Positions 36,403-45,995 of a stretch of DNA of 64,000 nucleotides are shown piece by piece (position 1 is the stretch's first letter; the number at the start of each line of letters is the position of its first letter). The notes under the pieces are model-generated. The model saw nothing but the letters and a program-made list of their open reading frames with translations. It did not search any database and was not told where the DNA came from. Origin of the DNA: Cohnella sp. WQ 127256 (GTDB taxonomy: Bacteria; Bacillota; Bacilli; Paenibacillales; Paenibacillaceae); contig NZ_JAMZCY010000003.1 of assembly GCF_024519285.1 (NCBI RefSeq), positions 124,001-188,000 of the forward strand, given 5' to 3'. Made by a program: the position numbers and the translations under genes.

Positions 36403-36435
36403 ACGTCCATTTTGATCCTAAGGAGGGGGTGCAAT

Positions 36436-37329
36436 ATGACAACAAAACGGAAACGCAGCCTTTTTATTGCCTCTTTCATTTTACCGACATTAGTACTCTA
36501 TAGCCTATTCATTTTCTATCCAATCATCAGAGCAATCTATATTAGTTTTTTCGATTGGTCGGGCTCTTCCGAGAATATGAATTATATCGGGTTCGGAAAT
36601 TTTCGCGAAATGTACTCCGATCCGATCATATATAAGGCGATAGCAAACGATTACTTCCTTATCTTCTGGAAAGTGATCGGAATTATGACCATCGCTTGCT
36701 TCTTCGCGGTTGCCCTTACCCGGTTCCGAATGAGGGGAGCCAGCTTCTACCGCGTCGTCTTCTTCTTTCCGAACGTGCTCTCGATCGTCGTAATCGCAGT
36801 ACTCTGGCGCTTTATCTACAATCCTTCGCTCGGACTGCTGAATGACATCCTGTCTCTCATTGTCCAGCGAGAGGTGGAAATTCCGTGGCTTGGAGATTCG
36901 AGATACTCCTTGTGGGCATTATTGCCGCCGGCTATTTGGGCAGGGATCGGTTTTTTCATGATTTTGCTCATTGCAGCCATTAAGAGCATTCCGGCTTCCT
37001 TGTATGAATCGGCTGAGATCGATGGGGCAAAGCAATGGAAGCAATTTACGAAGATTACGATCCCGTTAATCTGGGAGCAGGTCAAAGTGTCCATCGTCTT
37101 GATCGTAATCACGTCGTTGAACGGATCTTTTGCCATCGTCAGTGTCATGACGGAAGGCGGTCCGGATAATGCGACCCAAGTGCTAGGCTATTATTTATAT
37201 CAAATGGGTTTTAAACAATATCACATGGGCTACGCTTCCGCGATCGGCGTATTCATTCTAGTGCTTTCTCTGATTACGACCGCTATTCTGCAAAGGTTGA
37301 TGAAGAGAGACACGGTTGAAGTCTCATGA
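36436..37329 (+). CDS. Sugar ABC transporter permease (MalF/UgpA-like)
   Basis: 297 residues from the ATG at 36436 (AGGAGGGGG upstream). Six hydrophobic helices; ILPTLVLYSLFIFYPIIRAI is a typical first helix and FDWSGS follows. EAA loop: ESAEIDGAKQWKQFTKITIP (about 194-213). It partners the next permease, is coupled to it at the 3' end, and imports the sugar bound by the preceding lipoprotein. The ATPase is not in this operon. Confidence 0.9.
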   Translation: MTTKRKRSLFIASFILPTLVLYSLFIFYPIIRAIYISFFDWSGSSENMNYIGFGNFREMYSDPIIYKAIANDYFLIFWKVIGIMTIACFFAVALTRFRMRGASFYRVVFFFPNVLSIVVIAVLWRFIYNPSLGLLNDILSLIVQREVEIPWLGDSRYSLWALLPPAIWAGIGFFMILLIAAIKSIPASLYESAEIDGAKQWKQFTKITIPLIWEQVKVSIVLIVITSLNGSFAIVSVMTEGGPDNATQVLGYYLYQMGFKQYHMGYASAIGVFILVLSLITTAILQRLMKRDTVEVS

Positions 37330-37342
37330 GGAGGTAGAAGAC

Positions 37343-38188
37343 ATGAAGATTAATACGAATAGTCCGATTACGCGGTTGCTTACGACCTTGATGTTATTGG
37401 TATGGACTGTTTTCTCCGTCTATCCGCTCATTTTTTCCTTATTCGATTCGTTAAAGGATAACCAGCAATTTTATACGAAGAGCGCCTGGGCGCTTCCCGA
37501 TATACCGCTCTTATGGTCTAACTTCTCCTATACCTGGGATAAATACAACTTCGGCTCGTACTTCCTCAATACGATTCTCGTTACCGGGGGTAGCATGGTG
37601 CTGGCGTTGTTACTGACTGCTACTACAGCCTATGTTTTGGCTAGATTCGCTTTCAAGGGAAAAGGTCTCCTCTATTATCTCTACCTTTCATCCTTGACGA
37701 TTCCTTCCTTGATGCTTGTCGTACCGATGTTCTTTTTGTTTAGTGATTTGCATGTGTACAACAAGCTATCCGGGATTATTTTGCTTTATTCTATTACGGC
37801 CATGCCGATGGGGATGTTTATTTTGATTGGCTTCTTTAAGTCTTTGCCGCACGAATTGGAAGAATCCGCGGTCATCGATGGGGCATCTCCATACAGCGTC
37901 TTTTTCAAAATCATGTTTCCTTTGGCGTTGCCGGGTCTGATTACAATAAGCATCATCAACGTGCTGAACTTCTGGAACGAATACCAATACGCATTGATTC
38001 TATTAAGCGACGCCACCAAATATACGCTACCGATCGGCCTTGCTTTCATGCAAGGGGAAATGCAGTATCGGATCGAATTTGGTCCCTTGTTCGCAGGACT
38101 GTTGATCTCGACGATTCCGATCATCATCATTTATATTCTTTTTCAAAGGCAGATCAATGACGGAATCGTCGCGGGAGCGGTTAAATAG
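37343..38188 (+). CDS. Sugar ABC transporter permease (MalG/UgpE-like)
   Basis: 281 residues from the ATG at 37343 (GAGGAGG 8 bases upstream). Six helices. LMLLVWTVFSVYPLIFSLFD is the first helix and FNTILVTGG-type sequence begins the periplasmic loop. The EAA loop is ESAVIDGASPYSVFFKIMFP (about 179-198). The C-terminal FQRQINDGIVAGAVK is characteristic of this subfamily. It completes the transmembrane pore with the preceding permease. Confidence 0.9.
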   Translation: MKINTNSPITRLLTTLMLLVWTVFSVYPLIFSLFDSLKDNQQFYTKSAWALPDIPLLWSNFSYTWDKYNFGSYFLNTILVTGGSMVLALLLTATTAYVLARFAFKGKGLLYYLYLSSLTIPSLMLVVPMFFLFSDLHVYNKLSGIILLYSITAMPMGMFILIGFFKSLPHELEESAVIDGASPYSVFFKIMFPLALPGLITISIINVLNFWNEYQYALILLSDATKYTLPIGLAFMQGEMQYRIEFGPLFAGLLISTIPIIIIYILFQRQINDGIVAGAVK

Positions 38189-38233
38189 CTGCAAGGGTGG
38201 TTAGGATTTGGTTTACGCAAGGGGGAGAACATA

Positions 38234-40705
38234 TTGAAACGCCTGCATATGATCGGTAACGCGCATCTGGACCCGGTATGGCTATGGCAATGGCAAGAAG
38301 GTTTTCATGAGATCAAAGCGACTTTCCGATCCGCGCTGGATCGGATGAACGAATATCCAGATTTTATTTTCACATCCAGCTCTGTCGCTTACTACGAGTG
38401 GATAGAGCACAATTGCCCCTCCATGTTCGAGGAAATCAAGCAACGTGCTGCCGAGGGTAGGTGGGTCATTTGCGGGGGCTGGTGGATCCAGCCGGACTGT
38501 AACTTGCCGAACGGGGAGTCGTTCGTAAGACAAGGGTTGTGTGGGCAACGCTACTTGAAGGAAAAGTTCGGCGTAACAGCTAATGTGGGCTATAACGTTG
38601 ACAGCTTCGGACATCATGCAATGCTACCGCAAATTCTGAAGAAGAGCGGATTGGACTACTACGTTATGATGCGCCCTATGGATCACGAAATGGATTTGCC
38701 GAGTCGTGTATTCCAATGGGAGTCAGATGATGGTAGCCAAGTGCTTTCGTACCGTATTCCTATTGGGTACTATTCTGTACAAGACAATGTAGGCGAACAG
38801 ATTGAGCTGATGTCAGGCGAATTGGAGCTTCCACTACATGATCGTTTAATGTGCTTTTACGGCGTTGGGAACCATGGCGGCGGGCCGACGAAAAAGAATA
38901 TTGAAAGCGTTATGCGTCTTAGACAGGAGCAAGCGGATACGGAGATCCTATTCAGCTCTCCAGATCGCTTCTTCGCTGATTTGACCGATGAGAATGAATA
39001 TCCTATCATTCATGCCGAGCTACAAATGCATGCCATTGGCTGTTATTCGGCGCATTCCGCAGTTAAGCGTTGGAACCGACAAGCGGAAAATTTACTGATG
39101 GCAGCGGAGAAGCTCTCTGTCATCGGAGGGACTCTGACTGAAATCCCTTGTGCTGCTCCATTCGGCCAAGCTTGGAAGAACGTACTGTTCAATCAATTCC
39201 ACGACATTCTCCCGGGGACGAGTATATTACCTGCTTTTGAAGACGCACTGGATTTGTATGGAGAGGCGAGAACGATCGCGTCTCGAGCAATGAATCATGC
39301 CATGCAGGCGGTCTCTTGGAGCGTTGGTATCGCTCAGGAAGAGGGAATGACACCCATCGTAGTGTTTAATCCGCATGCATGGCGCGTATCGAGCTATGTG
39401 GAACTGGAATTCGGGCATCCCGGTTGGGTTGGAGATAGCTTGCTGAAAGGGACCGAGGTGCTTGTCGATTCGGAAAGTAATCCGATTCCATTTCAGGAGG
39501 TACAATCGCTGGCATCGACGGATTTCCGCAGTCGCCTCGGTTTTTTCGCGGAGCTACCAGCGCTCGGCTATCGGGTATACCGACTGTACAAGAATCCGCC
39601 AGAAGCGTTAGCTCATATCGAGAAAGAGAAAGCTCCGATAAGGGCAAGTGATCTCATGATTGAGAATGAATGGCTGAAGCTGGAGATTAACGCGCAAACA
39701 GGTGCTATAAGTCGCCTCTTTGACAAGAAAAGTGCCGTCGAGGTGTTCGAGGGCGATGCGGCTAAAGCGATCGTGTTGGAGGATCTTACGGATACTTGGA
39801 GCCATGGTATCGCGAAATTTGCAGGGGATATTTCCGGCGAATTTGAAGCTGTTTCAGTAAAGCTCATTGAGCGTGGATCCGTTAAATCGGTAATCCGAGC
39901 AGAGAGCCGATTCGGACATTCCCAACTGATCCAGCAATTTACGATGTATGCGGATTCCGAGCAAATCGACGTTGATGTTACGGTCGATTGGAGGGAGCGT
40001 CATCGTCTGTTGAAGCTACATTTTCCTGTGCCTTACCGATCTTGCATCGGAACTTATGAGATCCCTTACGGTCATATTGAGCGCCCATTGAACGGCAATG
40101 AAGTCCCTGCTTTGAGCTGGGTGGATTTGACGGGGGAGTGGGGGAGAGATCTTTATGGTCTAAGTATTCTGAACGATGGCAAATACAGCTTCGATATGGG
40201 TGAAGGCTACGTTCGGATGACGGTGCTTCGTAGTCCGATTTATGCACATCACGAGCCGGTCTGGCATCCGAAGGATTATATTCCTATACCGGGTCGTGAG
40301 TACGACTATATGGATCAAGGTGCTCAGAGCTTCCGTTATTCGTTATTGCCTCATACGGGAAATTGGAAATCTGCGAGGACGGTCAAGAGAGCCGCGGAGT
40401 TGAATATGAAGCCGATCTCGCTGATCGGAACCTATCATGAGGGCATTCTTCCCCATTATCTCGAGTTCGTCAACGTCGATTGTGAGCATGTCATCGTTAG
40501 CGTCGTTAAGCCAGCAGAAGACGGAGATGGTCTCATCATTCGCTGTTATGAGACGAACAAGGCAGAAGCAAAGGTAACTATCGATTTCCCTCATCTAGGA
40601 AGAACAATTCGTACAACCTTTGGTCCTTGCGAGATCAGAACATTCCGCATTCCTGCGGACAAGTCTCAGCCTATTACGGAAACGAACCTGACCGAGCTTG
40701 AATAG
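38234..40705 (+). CDS. Alpha-mannosidase, glycoside hydrolase family 38
   Basis: 823 residues, cytoplasmic. The zinc-binding motif is HMIGNAHLDPVWLWQWQEG at the N-terminus. The nucleophile Asp lies in GYNVDSFGHHAMLPQIL (about residues 120-136), and further metal/active-site segments are FYGVGNHGGGPT and NQFHDILPGTS. C-terminal beta-sandwich domains follow. The length is typical of bacterial GH38 enzymes. TTG start with GGGGGAG upstream. It probably removes alpha-mannose from imported oligosaccharides or from mannosylglycerate-like substrates, supplying sugar to the SIS/ROK enzymes. The key residues visible are intact. Confidence 0.93.
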   Translation: MKRLHMIGNAHLDPVWLWQWQEGFHEIKATFRSALDRMNEYPDFIFTSSSVAYYEWIEHNCPSMFEEIKQRAAEGRWVICGGWWIQPDCNLPNGESFVRQGLCGQRYLKEKFGVTANVGYNVDSFGHHAMLPQILKKSGLDYYVMMRPMDHEMDLPSRVFQWESDDGSQVLSYRIPIGYYSVQDNVGEQIELMSGELELPLHDRLMCFYGVGNHGGGPTKKNIESVMRLRQEQADTEILFSSPDRFFADLTDENEYPIIHAELQMHAIGCYSAHSAVKRWNRQAENLLMAAEKLSVIGGTLTEIPCAAPFGQAWKNVLFNQFHDILPGTSILPAFEDALDLYGEARTIASRAMNHAMQAVSWSVGIAQEEGMTPIVVFNPHAWRVSSYVELEFGHPGWVGDSLLKGTEVLVDSESNPIPFQEVQSLASTDFRSRLGFFAELPALGYRVYRLYKNPPEALAHIEKEKAPIRASDLMIENEWLKLEINAQTGAISRLFDKKSAVEVFEGDAAKAIVLEDLTDTWSHGIAKFAGDISGEFEAVSVKLIERGSVKSVIRAESRFGHSQLIQQFTMYADSEQIDVDVTVDWRERHRLLKLHFPVPYRSCIGTYEIPYGHIERPLNGNEVPALSWVDLTGEWGRDLYGLSILNDGKYSFDMGEGYVRMTVLRSPIYAHHEPVWHPKDYIPIPGREYDYMDQGAQSFRYSLLPHTGNWKSARTVKRAAELNMKPISLIGTYHEGILPHYLEFVNVDCEHVIVSVVKPAEDGDGLIIRCYETNKAEAKVTIDFPHLGRTIRTTFGPCEIRTFRIPADKSQPITETNLTELE

Positions 40706-40751
40706 CAAACAAGCTAGAAAATACAACATGAAGGAGGGTGCAAGAAAACTA

Positions 40752-41387
40752 ATGCAGGCATCAATGAAGGAATTGACTCGCAAGTACCCTGAGCTTCGAA
40801 CCTGTGAGCCGGACATCGTACGAGTCTTCGAAATGATGAAGCTTAGCTTTCGCCAAGGCGGTAAAGTGTTATTGTGCGGTAACGGAGGAAGTGCATCGGA
40901 TTGCGAGCATATCGTAGGTGAGCTGATGAAGGGCTTTATGTCGACGAGGAAGCTTCCTGAAGAGACGCAATCCCGCATCAGCGGAATTTATCCAGAAGAT
41001 GGGGAATATTTGAGCAAGCATCTCCAGGGAGCTCTCCCTGCTATTTCATTGGTGAGCCAATCCGCACTCCTCACAGCGTTCGCTAACGATGTCGCGCCGG
41101 ACATGATTTATGCGCAGCAAGTTTTTGGTTATGGGTGTCAGGGGGACGTACTCCTTGCACTGAGCACCTCGGGCAATTCGCAAAATGTCTTACGCGCTGT
41201 GCAAATTGCCAAAGTGCAAGGCTTGCGAACGATTGGAATGACCGGTGAAGTCGGCGGAAAGCTTCGGGAGCTGTGTGATGTGACGATTCGGATTCCTTCG
41301 AGACGGACTCCGGATATTCAGGAGCGTCACCTGCCGATTTACCATGCCCTCTGCATTATGCTAGAAGAGGAGTTCTTCCCGTCATGA
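40752..41387 (+). CDS. SIS-domain phosphosugar isomerase, GmhA/DiaA-like
   Basis: 211 residues from the ATG at 40752 (AAGGAGGGTG upstream, slightly long spacing; TTG at 40698 or ATG at 40728 are possible). SIS fold: LLCGNGGSASDCEHIVGEL (phosphate-binding loop, about 37-55) and the second loop LALSTSGNSQNVLRAVQIA (about 117-135). Similar to sedoheptulose-7-phosphate isomerases, yet set in a sugar-degradation operon, so its true substrate is probably a phosphorylated hexose made by the ROK kinase. It overlaps the kinase gene by 4 bases. Confidence 0.82.
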   Translation: MQASMKELTRKYPELRTCEPDIVRVFEMMKLSFRQGGKVLLCGNGGSASDCEHIVGELMKGFMSTRKLPEETQSRISGIYPEDGEYLSKHLQGALPAISLVSQSALLTAFANDVAPDMIYAQQVFGYGCQGDVLLALSTSGNSQNVLRAVQIAKVQGLRTIGMTGEVGGKLRELCDVTIRIPSRRTPDIQERHLPIYHALCIMLEEEFFPS

Positions 41388-42355
41388 GTGAGTGTCGGTT
41401 ATTGGGCGGGTTTGACATTGGCGGAACGAAATGCGCGGTTAGCCTTGGGGTAGTGTCCGGGGACCATGTGGAGCTACTGGACAAGCGAAGCTTCCTAACG
41501 CCCGACAATCCTGAAGCGGCGATAGAGCGTGCCCTAAAGGAATTGGTGAAGCTGTTGGATAGGCAGGATGATACATTATCCGCAATTGGCATTAGTTGTG
41601 GGGGGCCGTTGAATAGCAGGGAAGGGATTGTTCTTTCACCGCCTAACTTGCCGAACTGGGACCGGATTCAAGTTTGTGAACCATTCCGTGAACGGTTCGG
41701 GGTACCCGTCGGGCTCCAGAATGACGCTAACGCATGTGCGCTTGCGGAATGGAGATGGGGAGCAGGACAAGGTACTCGCAATCTGATTTTCCTGACCTTC
41801 GGAACCGGGATGGGAGCAGGCATTATTCTCGACGGGCGGCTTTATTCCGGCACAAGTGATGCTGCTGGAGAAGTCGGTCACATCCGCCTTGAACAGAATG
41901 GACCCATGGGTTATGGCAAGAATGGGTCCTTCGAGGGCTTTTGTAGCGGGGGTGGCATTTCTCAGCTTGGGCGAACGATGGCGCGACAGGTGCTACAACG
42001 AGGTGGGAAGTCGCTCTTCTGTCAGACTGAACAGCAGTTGCAGACAGTTACCGCACAGCAAATAGCCGAGGCTGCCGTACGGGGTGATCATCTGGCATTA
42101 GAAATATTCGAGATTGTCGGAAGGAATTTGGGCAAAGGGCTTGCCCTTCTAGTTGACATTCTTAATCCCGAGATGATCGTCATCGGCAGTATTTATGCGA
42201 GGCAACAAAAGCGACTAGAGCCCTTTGTCTTGGAAGAGCTTCGGCGGGAAGCTCTGCCGGATTCGGCTGCGGTTTGCCAAATTGTGCCCGCTGGCTTAAG
42301 GGAACAAATCGGTGACTATGCCGCTTTGTCGGTGGCGCTCCATATACTTTCGTGA
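41384..42355 (+). CDS. ROK-family sugar kinase
   Basis: 323 residues. ATP site: GGFDIGGTKCAVSLG at the start. Substrate and catalytic region: QNDANACALAEWRWGAGQG and LTFGTGMGAGIILDG, then EVGHIRLEQ with the conserved His. The usual zinc motif CxCGxxGCxE is replaced by MGYGKNGSFEGFC, losing the cysteines, so zinc-dependent structure is likely absent; such non-zinc variants exist. It likely phosphorylates the sugar released by the mannosidase. Last gene of the operon. Confidence 0.88.
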   Translation: MSECRLLGGFDIGGTKCAVSLGVVSGDHVELLDKRSFLTPDNPEAAIERALKELVKLLDRQDDTLSAIGISCGGPLNSREGIVLSPPNLPNWDRIQVCEPFRERFGVPVGLQNDANACALAEWRWGAGQGTRNLIFLTFGTGMGAGIILDGRLYSGTSDAAGEVGHIRLEQNGPMGYGKNGSFEGFCSGGGISQLGRTMARQVLQRGGKSLFCQTEQQLQTVTAQQIAEAAVRGDHLALEIFEIVGRNLGKGLALLVDILNPEMIVIGSIYARQQKRLEPFVLEELRREALPDSAAVCQIVPAGLREQIGDYAALSVALHILS

Positions 42356-42415
42356 GGGAGAACCCGGCTGAATAACTCGGCGTTCTAGCCCTCGATATTT
42401 ATGAGCTTCAGCCCA

Positions 42416-43345
42416 TTATGAATTTACATTAGGCATGCGAAGCTTATTCTTATATTCCTTCGGTGAGCAATCGTTATAGCGACGGAACATATCATAGAAG
42501 TGGCCGATGTTGGAGAACCCTACCGACTCGGCTATTTCTGCTATGCTGACTTCGCTAGTGAGGAGCTGCTGCTCGGCTTTCTTAATCCGCTTATAGACAA
42601 CGAAATCAGTGAAGGACATACCGACTGCTTTCTTGAAGGTCTTGATGAAATGCGTATAGCTCATATTCAACTGGCTGCTGATTTCAGTTACGGATAGCTT
42701 CTCGCTGAGGTTCTGTTCGACATAATCGACCGCAGGCTGAAGTCTTCCGAGCAAACGATTGTCGTTATAATTAAGCTGCATATCGGTATCATGACGAAGG
42801 AGGAGAAGAAGGATGTTCTTGATCCGCGAGGATACGGCCAGCTCGTAACCGATCCGTGCATCGTTCATTTCCTGAAAAATTTCTTGAATGAGCGCTGAAG
42901 TTTGGATGCGAGCATCATCATTATTTCTATAAATGTAATTCAGTGAGCTAAGCGGTCGAATAACTTCAGAGAAATGCTGCATGCTGTTTAGAGTACTCAG
43001 ATCCCAGTATTTGCGTAAGTCGATCTGGAATACGAGCTGCTTCGTGCTGCCTTCCTTCGATTGCATCGTCGTATGAGGCTCCGATGAACCGAAAAGGGCG
43101 ATATCCCCTTTACGTAGAATCAACTGTTCTTCTCTATAGAAGGCGGTAAGCTCCCCCTCCAGAATAAGCAGGAATTCAACTTCCTCGTGGTAATGCCAAT
43201 CGTTGAACCGTTTTTGCTTCCAGTTTTGTTCCGTTTTGCGTCGAAGCTCTTCAGAAGGCTGGGAATCTGAATCAATCTGCCAAATCCTCATCGCAAGAAA
43301 AGGGTTCTGGTGGACAACCTGCTCGTGGCGCATCTCAGGGTACAT
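42416..43345 (-). CDS. AraC-family transcriptional regulator with cupin domain
   Basis: 309 residues from the ATG at 43345, preceded by GGAG at suitable spacing. A longer frame to 43549 would run into the divergent ThuA gene and has no ribosome site. N-terminal cupin: HYHEEVEFLLILEGELTAFY and KGDIALFGSSEPH. C-terminal HTH pair: LSVTEISSQLNMSYTHFIKTF and VSIAEIAESVGFSNIGHFYDMF, ending CSPKEYKN. It is divergent from the ThuA-oxidoreductase pair and probably regulates it. Confidence 0.9.
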   Translation of the reverse strand: MYPEMRHEQVVHQNPFLAMRIWQIDSDSQPSEELRRKTEQNWKQKRFNDWHYHEEVEFLLILEGELTAFYREEQLILRKGDIALFGSSEPHTTMQSKEGSTKQLVFQIDLRKYWDLSTLNSMQHFSEVIRPLSSLNYIYRNNDDARIQTSALIQEIFQEMNDARIGYELAVSSRIKNILLLLLRHDTDMQLNYNDNRLLGRLQPAVDYVEQNLSEKLSVTEISSQLNMSYTHFIKTFKKAVGMSFTDFVVYKRIKKAEQQLLTSEVSIAEIAESVGFSNIGHFYDMFRRYNDCSPKEYKNKLRMPNVNS

Positions 43346-43523
43346 GTGCAAGCTCCTTGGATATAAGGTTGCGACAGGATCGCGTAACGATATTTTAACA
43401 TATTCGCATTGATTGAAATAGTTAATGACAGAATACCGTAAGAAATGAGTCGAATTGGTAATCGATTGATAGGCATTCCTCGAATAAAATAGAGAGGAAA
43501 TTAACATTAAGGAGTGTCCAGCC

Positions 43524-44264
43524 ATGAGCCAAGTTAACCCATCTATCAACGTAACAGTTTGGAACGAATATCGTCATGAAAAAGCAAGCGAGAAGGTAGC
43601 CTCCGTTTATCCGCAAGGGATGCATACTGCGATAGCCGAAGGTTTGGATATTACGGGCAAAGTGGCTGTGGCAACTTTAGACGAGCCGGAGCATGGTTTA
43701 ACGGAAGAAGTACTTAACGGTACGGATGTCCTTATCTGGTGGGGACATATGGCGCATGGAGATGTTCAAGATGACATCGTGCAGAGAGTGTATGATCGCG
43801 TACTGAAGGGCATGGGTCTGATCGTGCTTCATTCCGGTCATTTCTCGAAAATATTTAAAAAGCTGATGGGAACCTCTTGTGATCTCAAATGGCGTGAAGC
43901 GGACGAGAAGGAACGGATTTGGATCGTTAATCCGGGTCATCCAATTGCGGACGGCCTCGGTGAATATATCGAGTTACCAAAGGAAGAGATGTACGGAGAG
44001 CACTTCGATATCCCGCAGCCAGACGAACTCGTCATGGTTAGCTGGTTTGAAGGTGGAGAAGTATTCCGTAGTGGATGCTGCTATACGCGCGGCGCTGGTA
44101 AAATCTTTTATTTCCGTCCAGGTCACGAGACTTACCCGACTTACTATAATCCGGAAATCCGTAGGGTTATTTCCAATGCGGTGAAATGGGCTGCTCCAGT
44201 TAATCGTGAGTATCCGAAATATGGCAATGCGCAACCTCTTGAGACAATTAAGGAGAAAAACTAA
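43524..44264 (+). CDS. ThuA-like domain protein (trehalose utilisation family)
   Basis: 246 residues, cytoplasmic. It begins [11 protein letters not shown], then contains [14 protein letters not shown] (about 72-85), [13 protein letters not shown] (class-I glutaminase-like fold with a histidine in place of a nucleophile), and [20 protein letters not shown] (about 190-209), all typical of ThuA. Known for the family: ThuA acts with ThuB, a Gfo/Idh/MocA oxidoreductase, in keto-sugar or disaccharide degradation. Here a Gfo/Idh/MocA gene overlaps its stop by one base, the same partnership. Confidence 0.88.
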   Translation: MSQVNPSINVTVWNEYRHEKASEKVASVYPQGMHTAIAEGLDITGKVAVATLDEPEHGLTEEVLNGTDVLIWWGHMAHGDVQDDIVQRVYDRVLKGMGLIVLHSGHFSKIFKKLMGTSCDLKWREADEKERIWIVNPGHPIADGLGEYIELPKEEMYGEHFDIPQPDELVMVSWFEGGEVFRSGCCYTRGAGKIFYFRPGHETYPTYYNPEIRRVISNAVKWAAPVNREYPKYGNAQPLETIKEKN

Positions 44265-45301
44265 TGACGCTTAAAGTAGGAGTTATCGGTACGGGGGGCA
44301 TATTCAAAGGTGCTCATCTACCGGGATGGTTATCCCATAAAGAAGTAGAAATTGTCGCGTTCTGCGACGCATTCAAAGCATCCGCTGAAGCAGCGGCGAA
44401 AGACTTCCCCGATGCGAAGGTGTATGACGATTATCGCGAGCTTATTGCCGATCCATCCATCGATATTGTTGGAATTAGCACGCCAAACCTGTACCATTCA
44501 GAGATTGCCATCGCGGCGCTGCAGAAAGGAAAGCACGTCTTCTGCGAGAAGCCGGATGCAGTAAATCCAGTTGAAGCACAGAAGATGGCTGACGTCGCGA
44601 AGGCTTCAGGGAAGCTTCTTATGGCGATGCGTAACAATCGGTTCAGCGAAGAAGCGAAATTCGCCAAGCGGATTATTGAGCAAGGTCAACTCGGCGATCT
44701 CTATATGGGACGTTGTGGTTGGATTCGTCGTCGGGGAATTCCAGGGCGCGGTGGTTGGTTTACGACTAAGGAATTGTCGGGTGGTGGACCTTTAATTGAC
44801 CTTGGTGTGCACATGATCGACATGGCGATGTGGTTGAGCGGTAATCCGAAGCCAGTTACGGTGACAGGGTCGACGTATCGCAAGTTCGCCGACCGTCCGG
44901 ATGCTTCGGGTCTTATCCCGGCGGGAACATTCGATGTTGAGGACTTGGCGGCAGGGTTTATCCGCTTCGATAACGGCGCATCGCTTCAGATCGAATTTAG
45001 CTGGGCTTCCAATATTGAGGAAGAGAAGAAGTTCCTCGAATGGAGAGGTACGGAAGGTGGCTTCAGCCTCGTGAACGACAAGCTGAGTCTATTCACAGAA
45101 AATGAAGGCGTTCTAATCGACCAGAAACCAAATTTTCCAGTGGCAGCTATCCCTCAGCATACAGCAAATATTCAGCATTTCGTCGAGTGCGTGCTAGGTC
45201 GCGAGACTCCGATCATAACACCAGATCATGGTGTGGACATGATTAAAATTTTGTCTGCGATCTATGAGTCCGCCGAGCTCGGTCGCGAGATTAGATTGTA
45301 A
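44264..45301 (+). CDS. Gfo/Idh/MocA-family oxidoreductase
   Basis: 345 residues. N-terminal NAD(P) Rossmann domain: KVGVIGTGGIFKGAHLPGW, acidic VAFCDAF, and the conserved CEKPDAVNP (about 90-100) lysine-proline motif. C-terminal sugar-binding domain contains LIDLGVHMIDMAMWL, with the catalytic-type D/H pair. It probably oxidises an imported sugar or inositol with the ThuA protein encoded immediately upstream. The start ATG shares the A of the preceding TAA. A strong terminator follows. Confidence 0.92.
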   Translation: MTLKVGVIGTGGIFKGAHLPGWLSHKEVEIVAFCDAFKASAEAAAKDFPDAKVYDDYRELIADPSIDIVGISTPNLYHSEIAIAALQKGKHVFCEKPDAVNPVEAQKMADVAKASGKLLMAMRNNRFSEEAKFAKRIIEQGQLGDLYMGRCGWIRRRGIPGRGGWFTTKELSGGGPLIDLGVHMIDMAMWLSGNPKPVTVTGSTYRKFADRPDASGLIPAGTFDVEDLAAGFIRFDNGASLQIEFSWASNIEEEKKFLEWRGTEGGFSLVNDKLSLFTENEGVLIDQKPNFPVAAIPQHTANIQHFVECVLGRETPIITPDHGVDMIKILSAIYESAELGREIRL

Positions 45302-45320
45302 AGGATTTAAACATATATAC

Positions 45321-45352
45321 AGTAAGGCCCCGAGAGAGCTCGGGGCCTTACT
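45321..45352 (+). terminator. Strong intrinsic terminator hairpin
   Basis: AGTAAGGCCCCGAG (45321-45334) is perfectly complementary to CTCGGGGCCTTACT (45339-45352) around AGAG. A short TTGTGTCT tail follows. It separates the ThuA unit from the NUDIX gene. Confidence 0.75.
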
Positions 45353-45374
45353 TGTGTCTAAGTAATAAAAAAAA

Positions 45375-45403
45375 TTGACAAACATTAGAGTGGAATGCAT
45401 AAT
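45375..45403 (+). promoter_or_regulatory. Sigma-A promoter of the NUDIX gene
   Basis: TTGACA (45375-45380), 17-base spacer, CATAAT (45398-45403). It lies about 35 bases upstream of the NUDIX ATG. Confidence 0.75.
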
Positions 45404-45437
45404 TTTTTTACTAACAACAACAGAGCAGGTGACAGTA

Positions 45438-45995
45438 ATGGAAGTGAACTTTTGTTCGTCGTGCGGACACGAGATGGAAAACCGGGACGTAGACGGGACG
45501 ATTAGAAGAGCATGCACAAAGTGTAGCTTCGTGCATTGGGGTAGCTATAGCATCGGCGTGGGTGCGCTTGTCGTTAAGGAGGACAAAGTGCTGCTCGTGC
45601 GTAGGGCACAAGAACCGGGCAAAGGTTACTGGACGAATCCGGGTGGGTATATTGAACAGCTAGAGCCGATAGAAGAAACGATAGTTAGGGAAGTGATGGA
45701 GGAAAGTGGGGTTGAGGCGACGGTACGAGGCATTGTAGCGTTGAGGGATCAACCAAGAAGCATCCATAATCTCTATGTCGCTTTCGAGATGGACTATGTG
45801 AAAGGTGAGCCGATTCCGGATGGAGTCGAGGTAGACGCCGCCGGTTTCTATAGTTTGACGGAGATGGAGACGATGAATGTTGCTCCCTTTACTCAATGGC
45901 TCGTAGACGTTGCCCTGCGAGGGAAATCAGATGGGCTTGTCGTAGACGAACAGCCCATTGTTCCGCTTAAGGGGTACGGATTATTTAGAGCGTAA
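45438..45995 (+). CDS. NUDIX hydrolase with N-terminal zinc ribbon
   Basis: 185 residues from the ATG at 45438; upstream in-frame sequence is the promoter, so the longer frame is not coding. Zinc ribbon: CSSCGHEM and ACTKCSF (about 5-35). NUDIX fold with the Nudix box GGYIEQLEPIEETIVREVMEESGVE (about 75-99), which matches GX5EX7REUXEEXGU except for spacing changes near its first residues. It likely hydrolyses a nucleoside diphosphate derivative such as ADP-ribose or an oxidised nucleotide. Its 3' end overlaps the convergent AraC gene by 15 bases. Confidence 0.85.
   Translation: MEVNFCSSCGHEMENRDVDGTIRRACTKCSFVHWGSYSIGVGALVVKEDKVLLVRRAQEPGKGYWTNPGGYIEQLEPIEETIVREVMEESGVEATVRGIVALRDQPRSIHNLYVAFEMDYVKGEPIPDGVEVDAAGFYSLTEMETMNVAPFTQWLVDVALRGKSDGLVVDEQPIVPLKGYGLFRA

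Noticed and set aside
43346-43549. N-terminal extension of the AraC regulator
   Set aside because: Would overlap the divergent ThuA gene, has no ribosome site, and the cupin domain fits the ATG at 43345.
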